Source of the DNA: Rhopalosiphum padi
Lineage: Eukaryota > Arthropoda > Insecta > Hemiptera > Aphididae
Assembly: GCF_020882245.1 (NCBI RefSeq)
Contig: NC_083598.1
Coordinates: forward strand, 85,627,714 to 85,691,713
DNA: 64,000 nt
Direction: 5' to 3'
Shown: positions 1 to 13,061 of the stretch, in pieces
Layout of the letters: each line of letters begins with the position of its first letter
How positions within the stretch are numbered: position 1 is the first letter of the stretch
The notes under the pieces: model-generated
Databases searched by the model: none
Told to the model about the DNA's origin: nothing
Seen by the model: the letters and a program-made list of their open reading frames with translations, nothing else
Translations under genes and position numbers: made by a program

Positions 1-2936
1 AATATTATTAATACGATAAAAATTGTTGAGTAGATTACGGGTGGATTTTAACTACGGGTTGAATATTTTTACCCAGCTTAATACCCACTTCACATATTGA
101 GAACTCATTTTATTCGACCGTAAATTAAGTGCACAAGACTTATAAAATACAATTGAATATAACTTGGTTTAAAACATGATTGATATTCGATTTATTATTT
201 ATGATAATACAAATAAATAAGCTTAAAATATTTCAAATATTTGTCATAATAACCCTTCGATTAGCATGAAACCGTAAATGGAAAATATTTGAAGCCCAAT
301 TAGTGGAAATTCCAACAAGGATTTGGGCGAAAATTGGATTACGGGTGTTTTGAAGGCGTACGAAATGGTACACACTACATCACATTCAATCGACCGTCGG
401 TGTGGCAAATCCCACGCACGCATGAACAGGCATTGAAGGATTATTATTTGCTGCAGAGGACGTGCTGGGCCAGTAATAATAACAGTGTTAAAATCCCGGG
501 TTCTTGGTGCGATTTTAATAATATGCCGAGATTTTTTTGGTTACACAATCGTTTGTGGGTTTCCGTTGGACCGAGCTTAATTCGATTACACGTCCCGGAA
601 TGAGCGAATTTGACGCCCGATTGACCACAAAGCGCTGTGCATGCCATGCAAAAGGGTCTGTAACACTCGAAAGTAGTTCTCACGTAGCCAACGAATTGTA
701 CATAATTCGTAAGTTCCTAATTTGATTACACGCGTTGTTTTTGAAGCAGTTTTCGATTTGTTCTTGTCAAAAAGTATTGAACGTGTTCATAATATATTCC
801 GAGTATACAATTATATACCGTACGAAAAATATAATTTCATAGGTATTAAAAACATTGTTACTTTATTATAACTATTATTGCTCCAGTAATTATACAATTC
901 ATTATTTTAAAAATAAATAACGATCATATAATTCCAAAGATACCTTTTTACTTTCACTCACGATATTATAAACTATGATGCAATGTGAAGCATAGGTATA
1001 TAATATAATACCTATATCATGAATTTTGTTCAATAATAAATTAATTCTTCGTAAACTAAAACTAGGCTGATTGTTTTCTATTAAAATATTTATAGGTAAT
1101 TTAAGTAGACATTGCAGAAGTTACATTATTTATAATTTTCAACTAATATAATACTATCCTTTTTTATTTATTTTTTAGTAACAATAAATATACTCGAAAT
1201 ACATTATATATTTATAACGTTTTAGAAAAAATAAAACAAAAGACATCGTAATAATAATATATAATAGGAATACTCATTTTTGTCATATTATATAATATAT
1301 TTTATGCAAAAAGAATTAATTTCTGAAAGTATATTGTTCAAACGAGATCGTGGCAATCCTATAAATACCTATCTATAATAGGTACTTTCAGTATTATAGT
1401 ATAATCGATCATTTTAGGCTTTTTATATAATATAATAAATTAATAACTATATAGTTGAAACAATATAAATATATAGGTATAATTCTATAACGCAGAACAT
1501 AAAATAAATGGGTAGGTACAAAGACTACCCATGCTGAAATCTTAAGATCATTGTTGGAATGTGTATAATAATTATAAGTTATAAATAATATACTCACTGT
1601 GAAATTACTTTTAAGTAGCGGATACTCTCGGTCGCTGAAATTTTTTTATCTATTCGGAGATATTCACTATTTGGTTTTTAAAAAAATTGTACTTTGTTTA
1701 GAAAAAAGTCAGTTATTTACTAAAGTATAGGTCCACACCAATAACAGCGTTAGATATGGACCAAATACTGTCGGACATAGGTACATCAATTGCGCTGAAA
1801 ATCGCTGGTAAAAAAAGATAATTTATGGGATATATTTTCCTATAGAAAAAAATATACATATAGTCAATTGCACGATCGATTCCTAAACATATATTATAAC
1901 GTGTATAGTACCTGCTATAATAATGGATACTATTGTCTATTACCACTGGTTTTAAAACTTGCATGCTAATAAGCCGTGTTGATCATTTGGTAAATTAATA
2001 ATTTACAAAATAAAGGTTTGGTGCGACTTAAAATGTTGATAACTGCGAATTTGTTTTTACGTATTGAATTCCCTATAATAGGCAATTCTATCTAATGTGT
2101 GATAATCAGCTAATTTACGACTTTATGGCTTATATGTTCGTAGGCACGTTTGAAAATCATTATTTTTATCATTTTATTATTTTATTATATTTTAAGATAG
2201 AACAAAACTTGAACAGTTGAACAAATATATTATCCGTTTAATATTATAAAATAAATCCGTAAGTATCGTTCAGTATAATTCCACGCGGTTGTACACGTAA
2301 TACCTATTATAGGTGGTACCTACATAGTAATTGTGGATCGTGCTCTTATATACGTATTTATCTCGTGGAAATAACTTTAAGTGAACGCGTTAAAGAATTA
2401 ATTATATATCAAAACTATACATTTTGGTTAAGCGCGAACGACGTATACAGCAGATAGTGTCTCGTCGTCTCGAATTCGGCGCGATTGACGAACATCGCGA
2501 TATTCCTATACTGTCATACGCAAAATAAATAGCAAACGGCTAATGCTGTATGATAAATCAAATATATTAAATATAAAGCATTCACGCGCCATAAAACAAT
2601 TCTTATAGATGTTGCTATATATACATATATCATGTTATTTAGATTTATAAATCTATAATAGTGCGGTTGTGGGTAAATATGTATAAACGTTATGCACTAT
2701 ATATAATATATATACATAATATAGCGTTTCGCGAGGGACGTCATCGCCTGCACACACACGACCCGTACGGGTGGAAAACGGTGTTCGACATTAAATATAT
2801 GTATGTGTATATATATATATATATATATTAGGTATATAATAATAATGTATAATATTATATTATGTTGTGTGTACGCGAAAGCCACGCGACCAAACGCCGC
2901 CCGCCGTAGCTGCAGACGCACCCTCCGCGGCTGGAG

Positions 2937-2977
2937 GCGGCCACCGCCACCGCCACCGCCACCACCGCCGCCGCAAA
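2937..2977. repeat. CCACCG/CCG triplet microsatellite
   Basis: Imperfect run of CCACCG and CCGCCG units inside the GC-rich island. It explains the polyproline and polyarginine translations seen on either strand. Confidence 0.7.
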
Positions 2978-3144
2978 CGATTATTGTTATTATTTAAAAA
3001 GGCTGCCGGACAACAAAACGCAGCTGCTGCTGGTCCGCAAATTAATTCTCGGCCAGTAATCACGCGCGCGCGCCCTTTTCGCCTCCGCCGCCGCCGTTCG
3101 GGGTGACCCTGTAAAAATATTATGATAAAAACGGCGGTGGCTAC

Positions 3145-3145
<1 letters not shown>

Positions 3146-3177
<32 letters not shown>
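3146..3177. repeat. GAC triplet microsatellite
   Basis: Nearly pure (GAC)n run with one interruption (GGC). It would encode poly-aspartate in one frame but lies in no supported coding exon. Confidence 0.75.
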
Positions 3178-6100
3178 GTATTTCAAAATAATAATAATAT
3201 TATATTATTATATACGGCGCACGCACACGTCACATAATGGACCGCCGCCGCGGCTGTCCTCGTCGACGGCCGCGGCACTCGAGTCGCATAATATTATTAT
3301 TTATAACGCACGCGCGCTCGCGCTAATAAACCGATTGGCTGCCGGAGCCATGTTGGATTGTGCGCGCACCACCGCGTCGTCGTCGTCGCGCGGCGGTCAC
3401 GATCCGTTGTGGTAATAATAACCGCGACGGTACAGATATTATGATGATATTTAGCCTGCGCGCACACGAACGCCTACGACGTATAGGTAGGTACCCAATA
3501 TCATAATATGCAGATGGTATAATGACTGTTAACAAGTCTTGTGTTTTCATAATAATATATATTATCTAGGTACTTGGATAGACGAAAAATATTTTTATGT
3601 ATATAGGTATATGTTATATAGATGGGTAAATTGTAGAACCTAGGTATTTAACTACACATATTTTTTTAATAAAAATTAGTTCAAATGTTTGGCAGCCAAA
3701 TGTTACCTATAAATTATAGAATGGCATGTTGGCATACATAGGAAAAACGTTTTAAACAAATAAAAATAAAAATACAGAGGTAGATACAAATTTTGAGAAT
3801 TGATTTTGTTCATGTATTTGTATGTTCTGTACTTTTGTATTCTCCCGAGTCGAAATCTCTTCACAGTCCTTCCCTGAGTCGAGCTTTTAATTTTTGTTGA
3901 AATCTATAATCATAATAATAATAAAAAAAATATGCGACATGAATATGCAGCGAACAAAACTAGTCGTACAGCGTGAAGTGTGAACTGCAGGCTACCACCG
4001 ACCATTGGACCATCACAGATAAAAAAAAGAAAAGAAAAGATAAATTAAAACATCTCCGTAAGGAATACAATGATGACAGTATACAGTAATATTCCAAATT
4101 TTTTAAATACTAGATATTGATAATTTTATTAGAAAATAATTTACGTTATCGAATTATTTCATGAAAATAAAATAAAATGTTCTGTTTATTTTTTTCTAAA
4201 TTTTTGGAAACAGAAAGTATAGTACTGTATAGGTACTTACACGGCTATACAAATAGTCTACTAATTTGCATCATTGAATTATTTTACATTTTAACTTATG
4301 TATATATTTTATTTTGTATATTATTTGACTAATGACTATATAACAACTAAGGTTTGTTAAACATCATATTTTGTGATATTATTTCTATTAATGTGTACCT
4401 AATTAGTTTTACTGCTAGTATAATACAGTGCACTGTCGGTGTATTTATGGATTGAATTAATTTTACGAACTGATTTTATAATTTAATATTTGAGCTATAA
4501 TTTTTTTTTAAAAATAAACTGCTTACCTTTTTTAGGTATGGAAAATTTACCTAATAAATTCAAACATTAAATAATACATTTATTTTAAATTGTGTATAAA
4601 TAGCCATAATACAGATTATATAAATATATACCTAAACTCTAAAGACAATACTAAAAGTTAAAACTATATTGCCAATAACATAGTCTGCAAATGATACATT
4701 TAATTATAAATCAATTTATAATAATAACAATAAATTAATGCGTAATAAACTAAATATATCCAGCGAAATTAAATAAATAATTCTATAAGATATGAGCCAC
4801 TGCTTTTATAGTTTTTTTTCTTTATATATAGAGAGGACACTAAAATATATATATAGTCACTATACTTAATATGGACCTACCTTATACAGAAAAATACTTA
4901 AGTACCAATTACCAAAATCAGTTGTTATAACAGCTATATAATTTATATTCATACCTACCTAGTACCTATAAATGTAAATACACATAGAATACATATATGT
5001 ACATATCATATACATAATACATGTTGGTACTGTTTGTGGATAGGCATACAAAGCGTAGGTATACTATATATATTCACTGCTAAACAAACCGATGACAATC
5101 AACACCATAATAATAATAATAATATTTATAATAATAATAATGAAGTGCAATTTGAATAGGGCAGCCCGTGGTTCCTAATTTCCTAAATAAGAAAACAAGC
5201 CTCATTTTTCTCTCAGTCGACGAAACGAGTACAACACATATTTGTATTGTTTCTCGCGTACATTTCCATAATGTAAACGTCGTCGGGGGCGTCACTTCTG
5301 TGCGCTGCCACACAATAAGCATTATAATTTGTTTGCGCTCTATTTATGCCTACTTCCTTGGCTGTAAGCAAAACAAAACATCGTCGGGGGACAAAAATAA
5401 TAATAACAGACAGGAACTGAAACCGGTCCGCTATATATAGGTAAAAATGGGGGTAATATTTACATACACGTACGTGAAACCATTTTTTATAACCATCTAA
5501 TGGTGGACAGACTTGTGACCGTATGAATGCCTGTGTGAAACCTATATACTATATAGGCTAGTCTATAGGTATATGACTATATGAGTATATATACGACAAC
5601 AATGACGACAATGAGCCCAACTGTGTCAAAGTGAAGTCTCGTAATCATAAACATCAAAATTAATAGAATGAAGGGGAGACAATATGTTTAGTGATGTAAT
5701 GTAGTAATAAGCTTTAAGCATTTAATAATATACCTATAGTTAAATATATGTTTCATTTTAATCAAAATTATATCTATATCTATTTTATAGTAGGTATGAG
5801 GTATCTATTTAATTTAAACTGCCTAGCTATTATTAATTTACAATATTTTAATATGTATATACATATATTCTATAGAACACTTTTATGTAAATAACATAAT
5901 TATTATAATTTTACAATCTCAATAATAAATAACAATATAATATATTTAATGTATGAGTAATAATATGTAATAGCCTAATAACTATTCTCCATAATAATTA
6001 GGTACCTACTGTAAATATCTGGAATTGATAAATGTTGACACACGTACTAAAATCATTATTGATCAATCTTGACATATATATTGTTTAAAATTGTGCTCTA

Positions 6101-7859
6101 AAAAAACTCATTATAGTACCTAACCTATAAATGTCGATATATTATACAGCGTATACATAAATAGCATGTTATTGATCAATATTACCACTATTACCTAAAA
6201 CCTAATAGTTGTAATCTCGGAATTGTTATAGGAGACAGGAGAGTCATAAATAATAAAAATATAATATCTATCGGACTATTATACGAGATATATTATATAC
6301 ATTATTACCTACTGCTGTACAATATTCATTTATTATGTATTCGTATTACTGTATTAATGTATTATAGATAATCATTTTAATGAATAGTGAGACAATGAAT
6401 TTGTTAAACGCAGTACAATAAATTGTGTATTAAGTTAGTTGTATAAATATTGACGTTATTTATAATACAGGTAGGTATAAGTGCAATTTAAAATATATCA
6501 TGAAAGTTTATTACAATAATGATTAAATTACTAAGATTAAATCATATTAAAACTTATGTATAGGTAATATAATTCTCATTTTTTTTTATAACCATTATAT
6601 ATAATATATATATATATGCTCATATACCTATGTAAACATTCACGTCATCATATTGTCAATGTGAAAATTCACTAATGTATATTATATATATACCTACTTT
6701 AGGTTATACTTGGCTACTGTTGTAGGTATATATAGGTATAGTCAAGCATATATATGCACTAAAATACTCAAATAAATAAATAGGTATAACTAAATATAGT
6801 AAGTAACCTATACATAAAAATTTTAAATTTTATAAATTACAAATAGGTATCTATTGTGAAATACTTATTTATATTTAATTTATAACAAAAATTCACTTCC
6901 CTCACATTATATAATTTATATAAGCCATATAGGTGCTATAGAATAATATATAATAATGTAATTACTGTTGTACCAACTACCAAGCCTATCTATATTATTA
7001 TTTATTATTAGATTTATTTAAAGTTTGTAAGGAAGTTCACTATAATGTACGATATAAGTAAATAACACATTACACATGCGATTAATCTTTTACTAAATTC
7101 AATCTCCGGATTTCAGTTATACACAAATTACAATTTCTATATGAATATAGAATTATATACATATTCTATAATTCAAATTTATAAAAACATTTTTATACAT
7201 GTATAATTTGACCTGTGGGCTATGATTTATGAGATTCTTTCAGGATTAAGTATATGTTTACACTTTACACTTTACACTATATTACGTCGTCTGAATATAA
7301 AAATATATCTAAATCTAACTTGTTGGTAGGTACCTCTACCTATAATAACTCGTTAGCGATGTTTAAATGGTATATAGGTAGGTATATCTACTTACGATAT
7401 TTGCGCTAATTTTATCAAAAAATAAAATATTTACAAATTTGGATTTTATACACACAAAAACTCGAAACAGTGCAGTTGGAAAGCAAAATGACATAATGTT
7501 ATAAATACTTAATAGGTATCTAAAATAATATTATTATATCGCCCAAATTAATTTTTTAGTAGGTATTATAGGTTCGTAGGTAACTATAATTTTCGGGTCT
7601 TCGATAAAAAAAAATGTATGCACATAATGCAAATTAAAATAATTAAATAAAAGTTTCTATTTAAATTTTAAAACAAACAACACATTATCTGAATTATTTA
7701 TTATTTATAAATACCAAATTGATAGTCATAATTTTTTTTTTTTTTTTTTGTACCTACATAATATCGTGTCGTATCAATATCACTGTATTATGCAGGTCAT
7801 AAAATACCTATAGTTTTATTAGCGATATCTAGTAACGAAACGATGAACTAGAATGTATT

Positions 7860-7992
7860 ATCGGTTTAGTTCACAGCTATCCGGGTAGAGAGCAGCGTTC
7901 GTTCAAATCGTCGTTTTTCGTGCACCACCGATTACCAAAGACATTGTACACGGTCTATACCTTTAACCAACATTCTTTTGAAACCGCGATTT
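7860..7992 (+). other. candidate 5' non-coding exon upstream of Paf1
   Basis: Sequence of more balanced composition that stops at a textbook donor (GTAAGTAAAC from 7993). It lies about 0.5 kb upstream of the Paf1 start codon on the same strand, so it may be an alternative first exon. The left edge is arbitrary and no transcript evidence is available. Confidence 0.3.
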
Positions 7993-8099
7993 GTAAGTAA
8001 ACCGCACATGCAATGTAATAACAATAAATGTAAATACTCTCTATCACGGTTTTAGATTATTTTCTCTTGCTCTCTATTATCATCTACGATTGTACCACC

Positions 8100-8366
8100 A
8101 GGAATCATGTTCTAGCGCATTAGCGCCCGCCGACTAGTACTGATTGTAGCGCGAACATGAATTTTCGGTGTACTCGGTGTAGCATCATCGTTTGTTGATT
8201 AGTTGATTATGAACATGTTCAACTCTAACATAATGTTATACTAATAATCACTAATCACTAATGTGCTGTGTGCAGTCATAGAGAACGCGTCGTGGATTAT
8301 CGTTACAATACTGAATAAGTATTGTAATTCTGGACTGTAGTATTCTCTCACTTACTGTTCAAACAG
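8100..8366 (+). other. candidate 5' UTR exon of Paf1
   Basis: Balanced-composition block ending at CAG/GTAAAG (donor at 8367), followed 85 bases later by a TATAG acceptor (exon from 8452) that leads into the Paf1 start codon at 8499. The block carries a 13-codon upstream open frame (ATG 8157, stop ending 8198) and a perfect 10-bp-arm inverted repeat at 8303-8327. The left edge (transcription start) is not determinable by reading. Confidence 0.4.
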
Positions 8367-8470
8367 GTAAAGTAACCATCAATAGTCATACATTTTTCAC
8401 AAGATGTATAATATAGTTTTTTATTTATACATTTTGATCAATAATTTATAGGTGGTTTTTATTAGTGATT

Positions 8471-8491
8471 GATATATATATATATATATAT
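8471..8491. repeat. TA dinucleotide run in Paf1 leader
   Basis: Run of TA units lying between the predicted splice acceptor (8450-8451) and the Paf1 start codon (8499), so it would be present in the mature 5' UTR. Confidence 0.7.
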
Positions 8492-8498
8492 TTCAATA

Positions 8499-11400
8499 AT
8501 GGCTCCGACCGTTCAAAACAATACAACTCAAGAAAAAAGGCCGATACGATCCGTGGAAAAAAGGTGTGTTGTTAATAATATAGCTTCTTTTGTTTTATAA
8601 TTCTCTTATTTATGTATTTGTACTCATTATTGATAATTTTTAGGTCCGATTTAGTATGTAAAGTGAAATATTGCAATATGCTTCCAGACATCCCCTTCGA
8701 TTTAAAATTTCTCTCGTATCCATTTGATGCTACAAGGTACTTTACCTCACCAAGGATACTTTTTTACACTTCTCTTTAACTTGCATTTTAATTAATTTAT
8801 AATAATATATTTTATAGATATATACAATATAATCCAACATCTTTAGAGAGATCATATAAATTTGAAATACTCGCAGATCATGATTTAGGACTCAACATTG
8901 ATTTGGTTAATAAAGATAAGTATACAATAGACTACAATTTACAAATGGATATTGCCGATGAAAAACTTTTGGAAGAAGATATTTTAGCTCCACAAGATTC
9001 TAAAAGGTATTAATTTATGTTTACTATTATAACACAAATTATTTAACCAAAAACAAAATCAGTGGTTTGTTTTGTGTATAATAGTAATATCACTGGTACA
9101 ATGTGACTTAAAATAATTTTCTAACCTAATCTCAAAATTGCTAATTAAAAGTTATTTAATATTGATCAAAAAAAATGTAAAACATATTTAATTTGCTCGG
9201 ATTTAAATAAAATTATGTACTACATATTATTTATTTTATTTTTCATTATGGGTTATTGTATTTGTGATACTTATTAATGAATAATGAAAATATTTTTTGA
9301 TTCGGTTTAAACTGTAATTCTGGGATTAACTTTGTAAATATTTTTCATAAAAATAATATTTCAATTTTTAGATCTAGACATCACGCTAGAAGTGTATCAT
9401 GGCTACGGCGTACGGAATATATTTCTACGGAGCAAACCAGGTTTCAACCACAAACAATTGAAAAAGTTGAGGCTAAAGTTGGGTTCAGTATCAAAAAGAA
9501 CTTTAAGGTATGGTTTTGAATATAAAATATCTTATGTCTTTTACTAAAATTAAAAAAATATGTTTCAGGAGGAAACTCTTTACATGGATAGAGACAGTCA
9601 GATGAAGGCAATTGAAAAAACATTTGAAGACAATAAAAAACCAGTTGAAAAACATTACAGCAAACCAAATGTCCATGCTGTTGAAACATTAAATGTTTTT
9701 CCAGATTTCAAAGTAACATTAAAAATATTAAAAATTGTTATAAAATTGAATAATATGTCTTAAATATTGTAAATTAGAATTGGAGATATCCTTGTGCTCA
9801 AGTCATCTTTGACTCTGATCCAGCTCCAATGGGTCGGCCTGTTCCAGCCCAAATAGAAGAAATGTCTCAAGCTATGATTAGGTAATTATTCCCTATATAT
9901 TTTTAAACTTTCAAAATAAAAACAATTATTATATGAATAATATTGCTTATACATTTATAAATATAAGAAACTAAAGCTTAAGTTAAAACATTTCAGAGGT
10001 GTAATGGATGAAAGTGGTGAACAGTTTGTAGCCTACTTTTTACCATCTGAAGAAACGATCATTAAACGTCGTGAAGATGCTGTTGAATCACGTCCATATG
10101 ATGATGATTATGAATACGAATACAAAATGGCCAGAGAATACAACTGGAATGTTAAAAGCAAGAGTAGTAAAGGATACGAGGAAAATTATTTTCTTATTGT
10201 ACAACCAGATGGAGTATTTTATAATGAATTGGAAACCAGGTTTGGTTTAAACTATTTTAAATAGTTAAATATTTTTTTACATTATGATTTAACTTTTATT
10301 TTAGAGTTCGTTTAAGCAAAAGACGACAAAAAATTGGTACACAGAGTAGTAGTACTAATACCAGATTAATAGTACGTCATGTTCCAATCAATGAACAAGA
10401 ATTCAGTGTTCACAAATTTAGAGAAAAACAGTTGCAGCCATATGATGAAGAAGAAGAAGCTAAAGCTGAAGAAGCAGCTAAAAAAGCAATGCAAGGTAAT
10501 TGTTAAACATATTAAAATAAATAGCTTTGGTAGACTTAATTTCATATCTTAACTGAAATATTAATTTATACTTAATTTTACACATTTCAAATAAGTATTA
10601 AATAAAGAAAATTGAATATTGAAAGAATATTATAATTTATCTTTGATAATATACTTAAAACTTAAATAAAAGATAAACAAGAATTGTAATTATTTATAAT
10701 TTATATTTATATTGTATTTAATCTACAGTAAAACATTTAAATAGAAAATGAATAAATAATTGCTGTTTTATATTAGTCTACTTGAATATTACTGGAATCA
10801 ATTTTTTTCTTAGTTAACCTAAGTACTGATTATTAGTTCACACATACATTTTTTTTTTTTAATGTTAATTAACGTGTATTTTTAATTTATTTCAGCTGCA
10901 AAAGAAAGTGCAAAGGAAATTACAACTAAAAATAAAGCAGACAGTGATGACGATGATGATAATGATTCTAGAAAAGGTAATAAAATTATAAATCTATTTA
11001 AACTTTGACATTTAAAGGCTAGTAATGAATGCAGCACATTAAAACACTAACTATGTATGATTTTTTTTAAACACCGGCAAGCAAAGAAGTTTTAAAGTAA
11101 TATACAACACACTATCAGTGGCGTATATAGACATTAATTCGAGGAGGGGAAGGTTATTATATTATATATTGATTTTCAAGGCAGGTTCGCAAAACATGCA
11201 ATATCGTATCAACAATAAATTTGGGGGGGAATTAACCCCTAAACCCCCCTCCTATATACACCACTGCACACTATACTAATTTATACTTTTAAAATTAAAC
11301 AGTACTTGCTCATTTAAAATAGAATTTTTGAGTAATTTTAAGATAATTATAAAACAAAAAAGATTAGCAAAAATCTATTTTGAAAAAAATCTTATCCAAT

Positions 11401-12928
11401 GTCTTTTGATAAAATTAACTTTACTCAGATTGAATTTCATAGCTATAAAATTGTAATTATTGTTATGATGGTTTAATTTAATTATTCTAGTGAACCATTC
11501 TTACTATAAATGTACAAAATTTTGCATAGATGACCATCTAGAAGTTGAATAAATAAAATCTCGTGTTACCCTTCCTCGATAGTTGACACTAGAGGTCGCA
11601 ATTACACGTGTAATGAACTACACGGATACCCGTGTTTTTACCTATGACGGGGTTAAAGCCCGTGTTATAAAAATACCCGGGTATTTAAATACCCGTGTCC
11701 TTAAATACTCATATATTTAAATAAAATCGTATCGAGCAATTTTAAAATCACCAAAAATGTTTAGATAAAAAGCATACTTAGGTAGTAGGTACGTAAATGT
11801 AATGCAATAAAATTGGCAATAAGATAACTTTGCGAATATTTATGTTTGAATCTTAAAACCAGTTTTAATATTATTCTCTTATATATTATTATACTTATAG
11901 CTTTTAGTGTTTATGCCTATATAATATTATACGATAAACGAATGCGTCATACTAATTTTTAAGCATAACTATAAAAATAACTTATAATAAATGAGTATTA
12001 ATATAATTAACTTGTTGTGCTATTTAATCGTATAAAGACTTGTATAAAGAGTTAGGAAAAGTTAGCAAAAAAAATATTTATATTAAAGTATATCTGAATT
12101 TTGAATTAATATACAATATATGCACGGGTATTAAATACACGGGTATACACGGGTATTATACATGGATATTAAATACACAGGCTTTAATATATTTTTTACC
12201 CGGGTATCCGGGCTCCGTGTACCCGTGTATTCTAATACCCGTTCACAACCGCGACCCCTAGTTGACACGGTTCTTTCTTTCTTTAGTCTTGACATTTGTT
12301 TTATAAAAAAATATGTATGTAATAATATATAAAAAGGATATTTTATTAATGATCTCTATAACTACTATTATAATTTTAAAAAAACTGACTAATGACTATA
12401 TATGATAGTAAATTAATTTATTATTTATGAATTTATAATATATGAATACATAATTAATTTTTTCTAATGTTTACAGGTGATTCTAAAAAAAATGATTTAG
12501 TTTCAGATAGTGATGTTTCTGATGATGAACCTACGACTAACCCTAATCGTGCCAACAGTGAAACAGTTGATAGTGACAAAGAAAAAAATAATAAACGTCA
12601 ACGATCTGCTAGTGATGTAAATTCTGACAGTGACACTAGTATTAAGAAACCCAATAGTCATAAAGCTAGTTCTGGAAGTGATGAAAGTGATAAATCTGAT
12701 GAAGAAGATAATGTCAAGAGAAAAGAATCATCTCAAAGTGGTGACAGTGAAGAAGAACGTAAAGTTAAACGCGTGTCTAGTGAAGCTAGATCGGATAGTG
12801 ATAATAGTGATGTCGAAATGAGAAGTAAGAAAAGCTCAGAACGCGGGGCCAGTGAAGTCAATTCAGATTCTTCAATGTCTGATAATAGTGACCAAGAAAG
12901 TAATAGAGGTTCTGATAGTGATGAATAA
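8499..12928 (+). CDS. Paf1: RNA polymerase II-associated factor 1 (Paf1 complex subunit)
   Basis: Nuclear elongation factor subunit; the Paf1 complex travels with RNA polymerase II and promotes H2B ubiquitination and H3K4/K36 methylation (family knowledge). Ten coding exons join in phase: 8499-8563, 8644-8736, 8818-9006, 9372-9507, 9569-9712, 9778-9881, 9997-10239, 10305-10495, 10896-10976, 12477-12928; about 565 residues against about 531 in human. The N-terminus begins MAPTVQ and continues with the family block VKYCNMLPDIPFDLKF and YPFDATR, then ADEKLLEE, SVSWLRRTEYIST and, in exon 6, NWRYPCAQVIFDSDPAP. The last exon is a Ser/Asp/Glu/Lys-rich acidic tail typical of PAF1. The start is chosen because MAP matches the animal N-terminus. 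Intron 9 (10977-12476, 1500 bases) is much the longest and hosts two hAT-type elements. The family call is very secure; the boundaries are read by eye. Confidence 0.95.
11116..11266. mobile_element. hAT-type MITE, 151 bp, with 8-bp TSD
   Basis: Terminal inverted repeats CAGTGGCGTATATAG and CAGTGGTGTATATAG (14 of 15 match) bound the element, and a perfect 8-bp target-site duplication CACACTAT flanks it at 11108-11115 and 11267-11274. The 8-bp duplication and CAGTGG-type ends are typical of hAT elements. It has no coding capacity, so it is non-autonomous. It lies in Paf1 intron 9. Confidence 0.9.
11590..12260. mobile_element. hAT-type non-autonomous element, 671 bp, with 8-bp TSD
   Basis: Starts TAGAGGTCGC and ends GCGACCCCTA, so the imperfect terminal inverted repeats read TAGAGGTCGCAATT and TAGGGGTCGCGGTT. 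A perfect 8-bp duplication GTTGACAC flanks it at 11582-11589 and 12261-12268. Both subterminal regions carry repeated ACACGGGTA/TACCCGTGT words, a common layout for hAT transposase binding arrays. No transposase frame is visible. It lies in Paf1 intron 9, about 320 bases from the other hAT insertion. Confidence 0.92.
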
Positions 12929-13061
12929 TGATAATTTATAGGGTTTCAGTTTAAGACTTACTAGCATTTAATATTATAAAACTAATGAATGATGCTTAAT
13001 ATTTATGACATCTCTCAAACTCTACATCATATGAAACATATATGCCGTAAATTTAAATAAA
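12929..13061 (+). terminator. Paf1 3' UTR with poly(A) signal
   Basis: The first AATAAA after the stop codon is at 13056-13061, in AT-rich sequence. Later signals could also be used; transcript 3' ends are not known. Confidence 0.45.

Larger units (their letters stand above)
2867..3420. promoter_or_regulatory. CpG/triplet-rich island, candidate promoter
   Basis: This block is strikingly GC- and CpG-rich in an otherwise AT-rich window. It contains CCACCG/CCGCCG triplets near 2937-2977, a GACGAC run near 3146-3177, a CGCGCG stretch at 3063-3070, an inverted CCAAT-type box (GATTGGCT near 3333) and a CATGTTGG word near 3349 that resembles a YY1-type site on the minus strand. Translations on both strands give only homopolymer-like arginine, proline or aspartate runs, so I do not call a protein. 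Such islands often mark the 5' end of broadly expressed or developmental genes, but no adjoining gene was found here. Its role as a promoter is inference. Confidence 0.35.
1..7859. other. AT-rich stretch with no recognisable gene
   Basis: I see no coding exon with a familiar protein family here; the open frames are short and low in complexity. The block at about 300-708 is less AT-rich than its surroundings and ends in a strong donor-like site (GTAAGT at 709), so it could be a non-coding exon of a plus-strand transcript, but nothing downstream confirms it. A second GC-richer patch lies near 2400-2520 and a CpG island-like block at 2867-3420 (listed separately). Near 5160-5420 is another mildly GC-richer patch without a readable product. 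The rest is simple AT sequence with TA and TAATA runs. It may be intergenic DNA or an intron of a gene lying to the left. Confidence 0.5.

Noticed and set aside
334..603. 89-codon open frame on the plus strand
   Set aside because: No recognisable family, overlapping open frames on both strands, no supporting splice partner in frame.
2803..3415. Several open frames on both strands rich in Arg, Pro, Asp, Ala
   Set aside because: They come from triplet repeats and GC-rich simple sequence; lack of stops is a composition effect.
12630..12821. Open frame inside the Paf1 last exon in another frame
   Set aside because: Shadow of the Ser/Asp-rich Paf1 tail.
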